Of a DNA stretch of 64,000 nucleotides, positions 17,455 to 27,224 are shown piece by piece. The notes under the pieces were generated by a model. That model saw only the letters and a program-made list of their open reading frames with translations, made no database searches and was not told the origin of the DNA. Made by a program: the position numbers and the translations under genes. Source of the DNA: an uncultured Treponema sp. (GTDB lineage Bacteria > Spirochaetota > Spirochaetia > Treponematales > Treponemataceae). The stretch covers positions 159,352 through 223,351 of the forward strand of contig NZ_CAMHSK010000002.1 of the NCBI RefSeq assembly GCF_946187725.1, read 5' to 3'. Every line of letters begins with the position of its first letter. Positions within the stretch are counted from its first letter, which is position 1.

Positions 17455-19608
17455 CTACTCTTCTCCCATATCCACCGGCATCTCAAGCGGCTCTTCGTCT
17501 GCGGTGTGCAGATAGTCGCAGTCTGGGTTGATGCATGATTTGTAAGTGCCGTTCTTTTTGTCGAATTTTTCGACCAGGAACCAACCGCATTTTGGGCAAT
17601 ACTGATTTTCGAGAGGCTTGAAGTGTGAAATGAAGTCGCACTTTGGGTAGTTTGTACAGCCGTAGAATTCCTTGCCCCTGCCCTTTGTCTTTCGTGCAAC
17701 GATTTCACCGTCACAGCCGTCTTTCGGGCATTTTGCGAGCGGAATTGACTTTGTGTTGTGGCACTCCGGGAAACCTGAACAAGCAAGGAAGTAACCAAAA
17801 CGACCGAGCTTTTTCATCATCGGTTTGCCGCATTTTTCGCAAACTTTGTCAGTCGGCTCGTCAAGGAAGCCCTTGATGCTTTCTACTGATGTTTCAACTT
17901 CATCACAGCGCTTTTTGAACGGACCGTAGAAGTCACGAATCATGTTGTTCCAGACGATATTTCCCTGTTCAACGCCGTCGAGCGTATTTTCGACATCGGC
18001 GGTAAAATGCTCGTTAATTACATCCGGGAATGCTTCAACGAGGATTTTGCAAATCATCTTACCTAAAATTGTAGGCATGAGCTGCTTGTTGTTTCTCGTT
18101 ACATAATAGCGGTCGAGAAGAACCGATATGATTGGCGCGTATGTTGAAGGACGGCCGATTCCCTTTTCTTCAAGAGTGCGGACAATTGAAGCGTCTGAAT
18201 AGCGGGCTGGTCCCTGAGTAAAGTGCTGCTCCGGATAGAACGAGTGGCCTGATTCCAAAACCTCATCTTTTTTGAGAGAAGGAAGATTGCCAGTAACTTC
18301 TTCTTTTGCAGAAAGAAGCTTGATTACAGAATAGAAGCCCTTTTCAACCAGTTTTGATGCAGAAACGCGGAAAAGTGCGTCACCTGCAAGGATTTCAACG
18401 GAAGTTGTAGCCGTCTTTGCGTTCGACATCTGGCTTGAAACAAATCGTTCCCAAATAATCGTGTACAATCTGAGCTGATCGCGTGAAAGATAATCTTTTA
18501 CATAGTCAGGAGTGTATTTTGAGTAAGTCGGACGAATACATTCATGCGCGTCCTGTGCGCTTTTACCGACCGCATAATGAATCGGCTCTTCAGGCAAATT
18601 CTGCGGGTATTCCTTGCCAATCCATTCACGCACTTCATCAAGGGCAGTCTGAGAGATTCGCACGGAGTCGGTTCGCATGTAAGTGATAAGACCGATTCTG
18701 TTCTGCCCCATCTGAATACCTTCATAAAGTTGCTGGGCAATCTGCATGGTCTTGCGGGAAGTGAATCCAAGTCTGTTAGCCGCTGCCTGCTGCATTTTTG
18801 AAGTAGTAAACGGAGCCTTTGGACGAACAGTTTTTTCGGTTACTTTTACATCAGAAACCTTGCATTCAGAATGTTGAATTTCTTCGATAATTTCATTTAC
18901 GGCTTTTTCTGATTTTAACTCAGGATTTTCGCCCTTGTATTTTGCAAGCTGAGCCGTGAATTTGGTTTTGCCTTTCTGGAAATCAGCTTCCAAAGTCCAG
19001 TATTCTTCTGGGATGAAATCTTCGACTTCTTTTTCACGCTCACAAATGAGACGGAGCGCAACAGACTGAACGCGGCCTGCACTCAATCCGTTCTTTACCT
19101 TTTCCCACAAAAGCGGGCTTAAATTGTAGCCTACAAGACGGTCAAGAACACGGCGTGCTTTCTGTGCATTTACCTTGCTTTCAACGATTTCGCCAGGATT
19201 TTTGACAGCCTCTTTGATTGCCGTAGGCGTGATTTCGTTAAACACGATTCGTTTGATATCGGCATTTGTTTTATCTTTTAAGGCATTATTCAAATGCCAT
19301 GCGATTGCCTCTCCCTCGCGGTCATTATCGGATGCGAGAAGCACATGGTCAGATTTTTTTGCGTCTTTCTGAAGTTCTTTTAAAAGCTTTGCCCTTCCCC
19401 GCACCGTGATATATTCGGGCTGGAAATCATTTTCGATGTTGACAGCCATGCGCGACTTGGGAAGATCAATCAAATGCCCCATAGAAGCCTTTACGGTGTA
19501 GCCTGGTCCTAAATATTTTTCGATAGTGGTTGCCTTTGCAGGAGACTCCACGATAACCAGTGTAGATTCTTTTGGTGCTTTTACAGTCTTTTCATTAGCC
19601 TTAGCCAT
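17455..19608 (-). CDS. topA: DNA topoisomerase I
   Basis: 717 residues, type IA enzyme relaxing negative supercoils. Toprim domain (about 15-125) with ESPAKA and the acidic DNDREGE at 94-100; catalytic Tyr-310 in GLITYMRTDS. The C-terminus carries three zinc ribbons, each with Cys pairs (CEKCGKPM..., CPKDGCDG..., CPKCGW...), all four cysteines present in each. Start ATG at 19608 with AAAGGA upstream. It is followed by xerC after 25 bases and preceded by dprA, the standard dprA-topA-xerC order. Confidence 0.97.
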   Translation of the reverse strand: MAKANEKTVKAPKESTLVIVESPAKATTIEKYLGPGYTVKASMGHLIDLPKSRMAVNIENDFQPEYITVRGRAKLLKELQKDAKKSDHVLLASDNDREGEAIAWHLNNALKDKTNADIKRIVFNEITPTAIKEAVKNPGEIVESKVNAQKARRVLDRLVGYNLSPLLWEKVKNGLSAGRVQSVALRLICEREKEVEDFIPEEYWTLEADFQKGKTKFTAQLAKYKGENPELKSEKAVNEIIEEIQHSECKVSDVKVTEKTVRPKAPFTTSKMQQAAANRLGFTSRKTMQIAQQLYEGIQMGQNRIGLITYMRTDSVRISQTALDEVREWIGKEYPQNLPEEPIHYAVGKSAQDAHECIRPTYSKYTPDYVKDYLSRDQLRLYTIIWERFVSSQMSNAKTATTSVEILAGDALFRVSASKLVEKGFYSVIKLLSAKEEVTGNLPSLKKDEVLESGHSFYPEQHFTQGPARYSDASIVRTLEEKGIGRPSTYAPIISVLLDRYYVTRNNKQLMPTILGKMICKILVEAFPDVINEHFTADVENTLDGVEQGNIVWNNMIRDFYGPFKKRCDEVETSVESIKGFLDEPTDKVCEKCGKPMMKKLGRFGYFLACSGFPECHNTKSIPLAKCPKDGCDGEIVARKTKGRGKEFYGCTNYPKCDFISHFKPLENQYCPKCGWFLVEKFDKKNGTYKSCINPDCDYLHTADEEPLEMPVDMGEE

Positions 19609-19648
19609 AATTCAAAACATCCTTTCAGAACTTTAACAAATTTCTTCT

Positions 19649-19678
19649 ATTATAAATATGAAGTTTGATTTATTGCAA
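19649..19678 (-). promoter_or_regulatory. Likely promoter of topA
   Basis: Minus strand: TTGCAA (19678-19673), 18-base spacer, TATAAT (19654-19649), about 40 bases before the topA ATG, in the 145-base gap after dprA. It would allow topA-xerC transcription independent of dprA. Confidence 0.55.
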
Positions 19679-19753
19679 TAGGTTCAATTTATTTTTAGAT
19701 GTAAAAAACAAGTTGACCACAAAGCAAAAATTCCCGTTTTATCCGGACTTTTC

Positions 19754-20680
19754 TCAAATCAGCTTTTTAAATTCCTCGTAATTTGAAATGACCTTCGCGC
19801 CATCCTCTACAAAACTTTTGGGTGACGAAGAATCAGCTTTTCCTTCTTTTGCAGGAATTGACCTTGAAAAGCATTCACTGTGAAAGAAAACCTCGCGGTT
19901 ATAGCCCAATGCCAAATCAGCCGTAATCATTGCACCGCTCCCCGCAGGAGCCTGGACAACAAGAGTCACAGGAGAAAGGGCGGCGACAATCCGGTTTCGC
20001 TGAACATAACGGAACTGAACGGAAGGAGTGCCCGGAAGATATTCAGAAAGAATCAGGCCCCCGCTCTCAAGGATTTTTACTGCAAGACGAGTGTGTGTCT
20101 GCGGCGTAATCATGTCGATTCCGCTTGGTAAAACAGCACAAGTCGCAGGATTTGAAGAAAGCAATGCCCCTTTATGAGAAGCGGCATCAATTCCAAAGGC
20201 AAGACCGCTTACAACGCAAAGTCCGTCATCACAGGCATTTTTCGAAAAATCAGAAGCGGCTTTAAGGGCAGAAAATGCAGCACGGCGGGTTCCGACCACG
20301 GAAACACATCTTCTCTTTAAAATCTCAAGATTTCCTCGATAAAAAAGCATGAAAGGCGGGTCTGGAATGAGACGAAGCATGGCCGGAAAATCAGTGGAAT
20401 CATAGCAGGTCCAGGAAATTTCAAAATTATGCAGAATTCTTGCAGCGACAGTTACCTTTTTGAGTGCATCCGTTCCGTTCCATTTCACACGCTTAAAAAC
20501 CCGCTTCACGCAAAAAGAAATTGAATCAACAGTGAGGGAATTTATAAAATCAACAAACTCGGAATCAGATTCAAAAGAATCTATAGAATCAAGAAGATAT
20601 TTAAAGAAGAGAAGTTTCTCACGCAAAGTAAGAAAAGAAGAATCCGCAACAATCAGGCGGACAAGAAGATTTTTATCCAA
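19754..20680 (-). CDS. dprA: DNA processing protein DprA (Smf)
   Basis: 308 residues. The Rossmann-like DprA core is clear: VVGTRRA (about 130-136), SGLAFGIDAASHKGAL (about 157-172), ILSEYLPGTPS, RNRIVAALS, and AGSGAMITADLALGYNREVF (about 250-270). DprA binds incoming single-stranded DNA and loads RecA in natural transformation. The N-terminal extension of about 90 residues is the helical domain seen in long DprA forms. First gene of the dprA-topA-xerC block. Confidence 0.95.
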   Translation of the reverse strand: MDKNLLVRLIVADSSFLTLREKLLFFKYLLDSIDSFESDSEFVDFINSLTVDSISFCVKRVFKRVKWNGTDALKKVTVAARILHNFEISWTCYDSTDFPAMLRLIPDPPFMLFYRGNLEILKRRCVSVVGTRRAAFSALKAASDFSKNACDDGLCVVSGLAFGIDAASHKGALLSSNPATCAVLPSGIDMITPQTHTRLAVKILESGGLILSEYLPGTPSVQFRYVQRNRIVAALSPVTLVVQAPAGSGAMITADLALGYNREVFFHSECFSRSIPAKEGKADSSSPKSFVEDGAKVISNYEEFKKLI

Positions 20681-20724
20681 TCAGCTCTCCTATGATGCAG
20701 AAACACATCATAGGATAAAAATAG

Positions 20725-21462
20725 TTATTTTGAATATGAAGCGTCAAGGACAATTTTTTTATTTGAAAGAGCTTCCTGCTTTTTCTGCTCGGATTTCGTC
20801 TGGGAAGCGATTTTGTCGTAAAGACTTGCAGCCTTGTCAAATTCTGCATTTTCGTAATAAGCACGGGCAAGAATGAACATCGCGTCAAAGTTTCTCGTGT
20901 CGAACGAAAGCAGTTTTTCAAGGTGCGGAATTGCCTTTTCACTCTGTCCAAGCTCGAAAATATAGAGTATTCCAAGCCCGTACAACGCACGGCCATACTT
21001 AGGTTCAATTTCAACCGCACGAAGATAGGCACTTTCAGCAAGCTTTAGGTAATTGTATTTTTCTGTGGTAGAGCTTACACCTGTTGCCCCATAATCAAGG
21101 CTCGCTTTTGCCATGTAACCGGCACACAAGCCCACATAATAGAAAAGATTTTGATTTTCAGGGTAGATTTGAATTGCTTTCTGGAAATACTTGAGGGCTT
21201 CACCGTACATTTTGGAATCAAGATAACGGACGGCAAGCATTTTGTACCAGACACCAACCTGACTTGAAGCCAGCTGCATGTCAGCAATTCGGTTTTCATA
21301 TTTTGCGATTGCTTCTTTTAATTCAGCTTCGGTTGTAGGGGATTTTTCAATTCCCTCTTCCAGTTTTTGCATTCGGATGATTGTTTTATTTGTTTTTGTA
21401 CAACCACAAAGCGTGAACATAGTGAATGCAATGGCAGCGAATGTTTTATACTTTTTTTTCAT
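20725..21462 (-). CDS. TPR-repeat lipoprotein
   Basis: 245 residues with a lipoprotein signal, Cys at about residue 21 (TLCGC). The body consists of tetratricopeptide repeats, e.g. YLDSKMYGEALKYFQKAIQI and AYLRAVEIEPKYGRALYGLG and ARAYYENAEFDKAASLYDKI, a scaffold for protein interaction in the periplasm. It lies between xerD and dprA. Partner unknown. Confidence 0.85.
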   Translation of the reverse strand: MKKKYKTFAAIAFTMFTLCGCTKTNKTIIRMQKLEEGIEKSPTTEAELKEAIAKYENRIADMQLASSQVGVWYKMLAVRYLDSKMYGEALKYFQKAIQIYPENQNLFYYVGLCAGYMAKASLDYGATGVSSTTEKYNYLKLAESAYLRAVEIEPKYGRALYGLGILYIFELGQSEKAIPHLEKLLSFDTRNFDAMFILARAYYENAEFDKAASLYDKIASQTKSEQKKQEALSNKKIVLDASYSK

Positions 21463-21482
21463 TTTTATCCTCTGACTTTTAT

Positions 21483-22376
21483 TTAACTGCGATGACCTGG
21501 GAAAAACTCCCTGTGCCCTTCCCGAAGCTGTCTGTCGTCAACATGAGTGTAAATCGTAGTTGTCGCCAAATCAGAATGTCCGAGAAGTTCCTGCACACTC
21601 CGTAAATCCATTCCTCCGGCCAGAAGATGCGTGGCAAAAGAATGTCTGAGCGTATGGACTTTCGCATGAAGGCCAGCCTTTACCTCAAGGGCCTTGAAAT
21701 TCTTCCAGATACCCTTACGGCTCATCGGTTCGCCCTTGTAATTCACAAAGACTTCACCAACGACTTTTTCGCCGACAAGAAGCGGCCTTACATCATTAAG
21801 ATATTCAACAAGTCTCGCTTTTGCAGCTTCTCCAAAAGGAACCATTCTTTCTTTGTCACCCTTTCCGTGAACAATCAGAATTCGTTCTTTTAGATGCAAA
21901 TTTGAAACCTGAAGGGAAGCGGCTTCTGTAATCCGAAGACCGCATGAATAAATCAGTTCATAAAGGGCACGGTCCCTAATCCCAAGCGGCTGGGAAACAT
22001 CAATAGAATCAAGAAGGCGGTCAACCTGCTCAACAGAAAGCACTTTCGGCAAAGCCCTGGAAGCTTTCGGTCTTTCAAGCAGCATTGCGTGATTTTCTTT
22101 CCAGTAGCCCTGCCTGACAAGATAAGAGCCAAGAGAGCGCAGACCTGATATATCCTTCGCAATTGTAAGTTCATCACACTTCTGTTCCGTTCGTCTCCAG
22201 ATAAGATAGGATAGAAGAACCTGTGGATTTACTGACGCAAGTTTAATCTGCTCGCCTTGAAGCCAGTTCAGAAAAATCTTCGCGCACTCTTCATAAGTCG
22301 CAGCAGAATTTTCTGACAGGCGCTCAACAGAGACCATATCGCTATGAAATCTCAAAAGCAGAAGCTCAATTGTCAT
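21483..22376 (-). CDS. xerD: Tyrosine recombinase XerD
   Basis: 297 residues. Catalytic residues: Arg-148 (GLRITE), Lys-172 (GKGDKER), His-241 and Arg-244 (HTLRH), His-267 (LLGH), Tyr-276. The C-terminal tail LREGHREFFPGH resembles the XerD tail used for partner contact and FtsK response. It sits between ftsZ and the TPR lipoprotein, coupling chromosome resolution to division genes. It pairs with the XerC at 16524-17429. Confidence 0.9.
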   Translation of the reverse strand: MTIELLLLRFHSDMVSVERLSENSAATYEECAKIFLNWLQGEQIKLASVNPQVLLSYLIWRRTEQKCDELTIAKDISGLRSLGSYLVRQGYWKENHAMLLERPKASRALPKVLSVEQVDRLLDSIDVSQPLGIRDRALYELIYSCGLRITEAASLQVSNLHLKERILIVHGKGDKERMVPFGEAAKARLVEYLNDVRPLLVGEKVVGEVFVNYKGEPMSRKGIWKNFKALEVKAGLHAKVHTLRHSFATHLLAGGMDLRSVQELLGHSDLATTTIYTHVDDRQLREGHREFFPGHRS

Positions 22377-22389
22377 GCGTCACACCGCT

Positions 22390-23835
22390 TTATTTTTTGC
22401 CCAAATTGATTGTTCTTGAAAGACCTTCGAGATTTCGTCTCCAGACAGCCGGCTGTTCCATATCACCCACGCCTGAGAAACCAAGCGGAGGATTAAGAGG
22501 ATTGCCTGCAGCACTAGAATTTAACGGTCTTGACTGAGAAACCCGTGCAAAATCAGAAATGATGTCTTTTTTCTCTTCCTGCATTTCAACTGACTGCGGA
22601 TCGCGCATAAATGATTCGCGGCGCACTGAAGCCGAAGCGGCAGGAGCTTTTGCCTTGTCATCCTCGTAAATCGTGTCATTTCCGAAGATTCCAGTCATAA
22701 AATCATTCTTTTTTACTTCAGAAGAAGCAGTCTGTACAGCAGGTCTTCTTTTGCCGATTTTTTCAAATTCGCCGGCAGAAATCGTGTCAGAGTTAATCTG
22801 AGCCTCGACCTTCTGAATTTCGACCTTTTTTCCAGCAATATCGTCCTTATTGAAGCCAGTCGCAATTACAGTTACGCTGATTTTGTCATCCATTGTTTCA
22901 TCGAGAACCTGTCCCCAAAGAACAACGGCATCTGGATTTGCGTGCTCTGTGATGATTGATGCGATTTCGTCACATTCTGAGATTCCGACATCGTGATTTC
23001 CACAGATGTTGATGAGGACATTTTTTGCACCGTCGATGTTCGTGTCAACGAGAAGACGGTTGTTGATTGCGTTGCGGGCAGCATCGCTTGCACGGTTGTC
23101 ACCTTCACCAACACCGATTCCAAGGATTGCGTCTCCCTGATCCTTCATGACAGACTCAACATCACGGAAGTCGCGGTTTACAAGACCAGGCTTTGTGATG
23201 ATGTCAGAAATACCCTGAACACCCTGACGCAAAATATCATTGATGATAATGAATGCGTTTTCAACAGAAAGGCGTTTTTCGGCATCTTTTAGAATAAGTT
23301 CGTTTGGAATTGCAATAAGTGAATCAACTTCAGCACGGAGCTTTTTAACGCCCTCTTCAGCATGAGCCATTCGTATCTTGCCTTCAAATTTGAAAGGAGT
23401 TGTTACGACAGCAACAGTGAGTGCGCCAAGGTCATGAGCAATTTTTGCAACTACAGGAGCCGAACCTGTTCCAGTTCCACCGCCCATGCCAGCAGTAATA
23501 AAAACCATGTCAGAATCTTTGAGAAGTTCCTTAATCTGTTCCTGCTGTTCTTTTGCTGATTCCTCGCCGACCTCAGGCTTTCCGCCTGCACCAAGACCGC
23601 CAGCGAGTTTCTGACCAATCTGGATTTTATACTCTGCTTTATTCTGACTGAGAGCCTGCAAGTCAGTGTTCATTGCGATAAATTCAACGCCACCGACTCC
23701 ACTTTCAATCATCGTATTGACGGCATTTCCACCACAACCGCCGCATCCGACAACCTTTATTTTTGTCGGGCTTGCCGTGTTCATGACCGGAGAATCCGAT
23801 CCCGCCGCCTTAATTACTTCATATTCAAAACCCAT
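22390..23835 (-). CDS. ftsZ: Cell division protein FtsZ
   Basis: 481 residues, tubulin-like GTPase forming the division ring. GTP-binding signature GGGTGTG at 118-124, T7 catalytic loop with Asn-220, Asp-222 and Asp-225 ([14 protein letters not shown]). After about residue 330 a long variable linker follows, then a possible FtsA-binding peptide EQPAVWRRN with about 14 extra residues behind it. Ribosome site GGGAGG before ATG 23835. Last gene of the dcw cluster, 108 bases after ftsA. Confidence 0.97.
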   Translation of the reverse strand: MGFEYEVIKAAGSDSPVMNTASPTKIKVVGCGGCGGNAVNTMIESGVGGVEFIAMNTDLQALSQNKAEYKIQIGQKLAGGLGAGGKPEVGEESAKEQQEQIKELLKDSDMVFITAGMGGGTGTGSAPVVAKIAHDLGALTVAVVTTPFKFEGKIRMAHAEEGVKKLRAEVDSLIAIPNELILKDAEKRLSVENAFIIINDILRQGVQGISDIITKPGLVNRDFRDVESVMKDQGDAILGIGVGEGDNRASDAARNAINNRLLVDTNIDGAKNVLINICGNHDVGISECDEIASIITEHANPDAVVLWGQVLDETMDDKISVTVIATGFNKDDIAGKKVEIQKVEAQINSDTISAGEFEKIGKRRPAVQTASSEVKKNDFMTGIFGNDTIYEDDKAKAPAASASVRRESFMRDPQSVEMQEEKKDIISDFARVSQSRPLNSSAAGNPLNPPLGFSGVGDMEQPAVWRRNLEGLSRTINLGKK

Positions 23836-23943
23836 GTTGTCCTCCCACCTACAACTGATTTGACTTATGTTATGTTAGATTGCCGCGTTCATTCCGGCAG
23901 TCTTTGAAATGACCCGAAAATCAGAAATTCCCGGGCACCTCTA

Positions 23944-25197
23944 TTAGAAGAACTTTTTCAAGAACTTCTGGAATGTACTGTCTCCCTGCCGTTTTTGCTC
24001 AGAAGATTCACGCTTTTTACCGTGTTTTTTCTCAAGATTTGCGTGCTCTTTGTGAGCAAGAATAAGACCGACCGCAGTCGCATATTCAGGCATACGATAT
24101 TTTTCTTCCATTCCACCCAATGACTGAGGGAAACCGAGGCGCACAGAAGATGTTCCGAAAACACTCTGAGCCATTTCAACCGCACCGCTGATCTGGGCAC
24201 CACCGCCTGTCAGGATAATGCTTCCTGAAAGCTGCATTGCCGAAAGTCTGCGTGCGATTTCATCTCTTACCATTGTAAAGATTTCTTCCATTCTTGGATA
24301 TATGATTTCGCATAATTCTACTTTTGTTGTAAGTTCTGTATTGCGGCTTCCAAATCCAGGAATCAGAACCTCTGCATTCTCGCTTTCTACCAAAGGAGGC
24401 CAGCAGCATCCGTTCTCAACCTTGATTTTTTCTGCCGTAGCGTTCGGAATTCCCTTGACGATTGCAATGTCATTTGTTACGAGATTACCGCCGATTGGAA
24501 TCGAACAAGTACAGATTGGCGCATCATTCAAAACAACGACAACATCTGTAGTGCCGCCACCGATATCAATAAGGATTGAGCCAAGTTTCTTTTCATCATC
24601 AATCATTACGGCTTCGGTACAAGCAAGCGTTTTGAGCATGACTTCATCGAGCTGATAATTCGCCTGCTCTACGCAAGTCGTAATGTTCTGAACAGCAGTT
24701 CTGCTTGCCGTGATGATATGCACATCAGCTTCAAGACGGATTGCAATATTGTTAACAGGATTTTTAAAACCGTCCGTACCGTCGATAATATACTGCTGAG
24801 GAATGACATGAAGCAATTTTCGGTCAAGCGGCACTTTTATTGAATTAGCACAATCGATTACCCGTTTAACATCATCCTCGGTAATCGCGCGCTCACTCTT
24901 TCCATAAGAAGAAATTGCGACAGCACCCTTTGAGTTAATGCTTTCAATCTGCACGCCACCGATTCCTGTTACGCAGGACTGAACTTCGAGCCCCGTATTC
25001 TGCTCTACTTCGTCAATGACTTCATGAATGCATTGCTTGGTTGCCTCGATGTTTACGATTGTACCGTTTCTCAGGCATCCTGTAGAAGGCTTTTTTGCCA
25101 CATCAACGATTTCGACGCTTTTATCATCATTAACGACACCAATAACTGCACGAACAAAGCAGGTTCCGATGTCAAGGCCAACAACTATGTTACTCAC
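23944..25197 (-). CDS. ftsA: Cell division protein FtsA
   Basis: 417 residues, an actin-like ATPase that anchors FtsZ to the membrane. Start is GTG at 25197 (VSNIVVGLDIGT), overlapping the ftsQ stop by 8 bases; upstream codons in the same frame are inside ftsQ. Phosphate-1 motif GLDIGT, 1C-type insert after residue 85, phosphate-2 IDIGGGTTDVVV, adenosine motif ILTGGGAQISG. The C-terminus FQKFLKKFF is an amphipathic membrane-binding helix. Confidence 0.96.
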   Translation of the reverse strand: MSNIVVGLDIGTCFVRAVIGVVNDDKSVEIVDVAKKPSTGCLRNGTIVNIEATKQCIHEVIDEVEQNTGLEVQSCVTGIGGVQIESINSKGAVAISSYGKSERAITEDDVKRVIDCANSIKVPLDRKLLHVIPQQYIIDGTDGFKNPVNNIAIRLEADVHIITASRTAVQNITTCVEQANYQLDEVMLKTLACTEAVMIDDEKKLGSILIDIGGGTTDVVVVLNDAPICTCSIPIGGNLVTNDIAIVKGIPNATAEKIKVENGCCWPPLVESENAEVLIPGFGSRNTELTTKVELCEIIYPRMEEIFTMVRDEIARRLSAMQLSGSIILTGGGAQISGAVEMAQSVFGTSSVRLGFPQSLGGMEEKYRMPEYATAVGLILAHKEHANLEKKHGKKRESSEQKRQGDSTFQKFLKKFF

Positions 25198-26062
25198 GGA
25201 ATTCTCCTGTTTCCTGATGAAGCGAAGTTGCTTTTGTCCTATAAGTGACAGAACCGTATCGAAGATCAATTTCCTCAACATCCGGTTCGAGTGCATTCAC
25301 AACATCGAGAGCGACCATCATATACTGCAAGTCTTCTTCTTTCAACTGTCTGCCCGTAAGAATTCTGGTTCTTGAATGAATCGGATAAAGTACCAGCTCA
25401 TAGTTACCATATTCTTTTGGTATGACATGAATTTCAGAAATCGCAGCAAAATAGTTCTGCGACAGTGAACGGATAGAATCAATCTGCTCCATCAGGGCAC
25501 GATACTTTTGGGGAATTCTCATCCCCTCTGGTATATTTTCGACAGGAATTCCAGAAATTAAAGGAAGAGATGTGTCAGAATTAGCGATTTTTGAAGAATT
25601 TGCGGTTCCGCTGAAAAGAACACCGTTTCTGTCGATTTCAACGCTTACGGTGCGGTCATTGCTTGAAACGAAAGTCATTGCGACAGGCTTTCGCTCGGTG
25701 ACATTGATGTAAACCTTGTTCGGAAAGCGCTTTGAAATCTGAACGCTCTCAACGCCAGGCACAGATAATAGAAGAGATTTTGCTTCAGATGAGCTGAAAT
25801 TCATGAACTTTTTGTTCGCACATGGAGCAATTACGCTTGTCATGCTTTCTTTTGTATATGAAGACAGACCGTTCCATGTAATATCGACTTTATCAAGGCA
25901 AGGAACGACGAAAAAATAAACGCAGAGTTCGCATATGAGAAGAATTCCAAAAATCGCCGCAAAGATTTTTACGGCATTCATTTTTGATTCTGAGACAACC
26001 TTTCTTTTCCTGGTTCCGTGGACTTCAAAATTCTCAAATCCCTGAATAACAAAATCACTCAT
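25190..26062 (-). CDS. ftsQ: Cell division protein FtsQ/DivIB
   Basis: 290 residues. Cytoplasmic tail (1-28), one membrane segment (about 30-53, FAAIFGILLICELCVYFFVV), POTRA domain (about 58-125, with FPNKVYINVTERKPVA), then a beta domain. It links FtsW-type enzymes with the FtsL-like protein at 28725-29012. Starts inside the last codons of ftsW (8-base overlap). Confidence 0.88.
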   Translation of the reverse strand: MSDFVIQGFENFEVHGTRKRKVVSESKMNAVKIFAAIFGILLICELCVYFFVVPCLDKVDITWNGLSSYTKESMTSVIAPCANKKFMNFSSSEAKSLLLSVPGVESVQISKRFPNKVYINVTERKPVAMTFVSSNDRTVSVEIDRNGVLFSGTANSSKIANSDTSLPLISGIPVENIPEGMRIPQKYRALMEQIDSIRSLSQNYFAAISEIHVIPKEYGNYELVLYPIHSRTRILTGRQLKEEDLQYMMVALDVVNALEPDVEEIDLRYGSVTYRTKATSLHQETGEFRE

Positions 26063-27221
26063 AAATCACCTCTTCCATTTCAATATCGTCATTCGGCCCG
26101 ATTTCATTACGGGAAGCATTCACCAGAAACCCGCAGGTCGCCAAAGTGAATAAAATCGAAGAACCACCCGAAGAAAAAAACGGAAGCGGAATTCCGGTCG
26201 TAGGAATAACGCCGCCGACAACTGCAACATTAAGAACCGACTGAGCAACCAGCGATACGATGAAGCCAAAAGCCGCAATCGAAGCAAAACGAGACTTTGC
26301 CGTAAGAGCGCAATGCAAGCCTCGCCATGCGAACAAAGCCAGGAGCGCAAAATAAACAAGAACTCCAAAATAGCCCATTGATTCAGCCCAGCCTGCAAAA
26401 ATATAGTCAGACTGGATTTCAGGAATTGAATTGATTCTTGAAAGATTTGAGCCTAAGCCCTGTCCCCAGAATCCGCCGGCAGAAATTGCCTTACGGGCCG
26501 CATAAGTCTGATAATTCAAAGTCTGAAGATAGCTGTCCTGATCAAGGAAGCCTATGATTCGGTTAAGACGATACGGCTCCAAAAACACAAAAAGAGCCGA
26601 AAGAGGAATCACAATCGACATGACAGGAACAAGCCAGAAAATCTTTGAACCAGACACGATGAATAGCAGGATGGCAAGGGCAGCCACAAAGACAGAAGTT
26701 GACAAATCTGACTGCATGACGATTGAGCCGACCATAATAAAGCTGATAAGAACAGCCGGGAAGACAGTTTTATCAAAGGAATCCACGATTCTTGCCTGTT
26801 TTTCAAAATAATTGGCAAGATACAGGACAATCACGAATTTCACCATTTCAGAAGGCTGGAAAGTCGTAAAGCCGAGACGAATCCATCTTCTAGCTCCGTT
26901 TCGCTCAACTCCAATTCCAGGAATAAAAGTCATTATTGAAAGAATAAGCGAAATCACCACGAGAAGAGGCAAAAAGCGTTTGATTGTGTCCATGTTGAAG
27001 GTCGCAAAGACAATAAAAAGCATGAACCCAAGGCAAGAACTGATGAGCTGTCGTTTTACAAAATAAAGTGAATCATTAAAAGCACGGAAGCCGTAATTTC
27101 CTGAGCAGACATAAAGCGTAAACATGCCGATTCCCCACAGCAAAACGGAAATGAGAATCAATGAAATGTCACACTTTTTGTACTGTTCCAACGGACGGTC
27201 GGCAAAGATGCTGAAATTCAC
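26055..27221 (-). CDS. ftsW: Septal peptidoglycan polymerase FtsW (SEDS family)
   Basis: 388 residues with about ten membrane segments. SEDS landmarks: GIGVERNGARRWIRLG, QPSEMVKF, QSDYIFAGWAESMGYFG, and GGVIPTTGIPLPFFSSGGSS near the C-terminus. It polymerises lipid II glycan at the septum with a class B PBP; no PBP gene is present in this cluster. Starts 4 bases after murF. Confidence 0.95.
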   Translation of the reverse strand: MNFSIFADRPLEQYKKCDISLILISVLLWGIGMFTLYVCSGNYGFRAFNDSLYFVKRQLISSCLGFMLFIVFATFNMDTIKRFLPLLVVISLILSIMTFIPGIGVERNGARRWIRLGFTTFQPSEMVKFVIVLYLANYFEKQARIVDSFDKTVFPAVLISFIMVGSIVMQSDLSTSVFVAALAILLFIVSGSKIFWLVPVMSIVIPLSALFVFLEPYRLNRIIGFLDQDSYLQTLNYQTYAARKAISAGGFWGQGLGSNLSRINSIPEIQSDYIFAGWAESMGYFGVLVYFALLALFAWRGLHCALTAKSRFASIAAFGFIVSLVAQSVLNVAVVGGVIPTTGIPLPFFSSGGSSILFTLATCGFLVNASRNEIGPNDDIEMEEVIYE

Positions 27222-27224
27222 TTT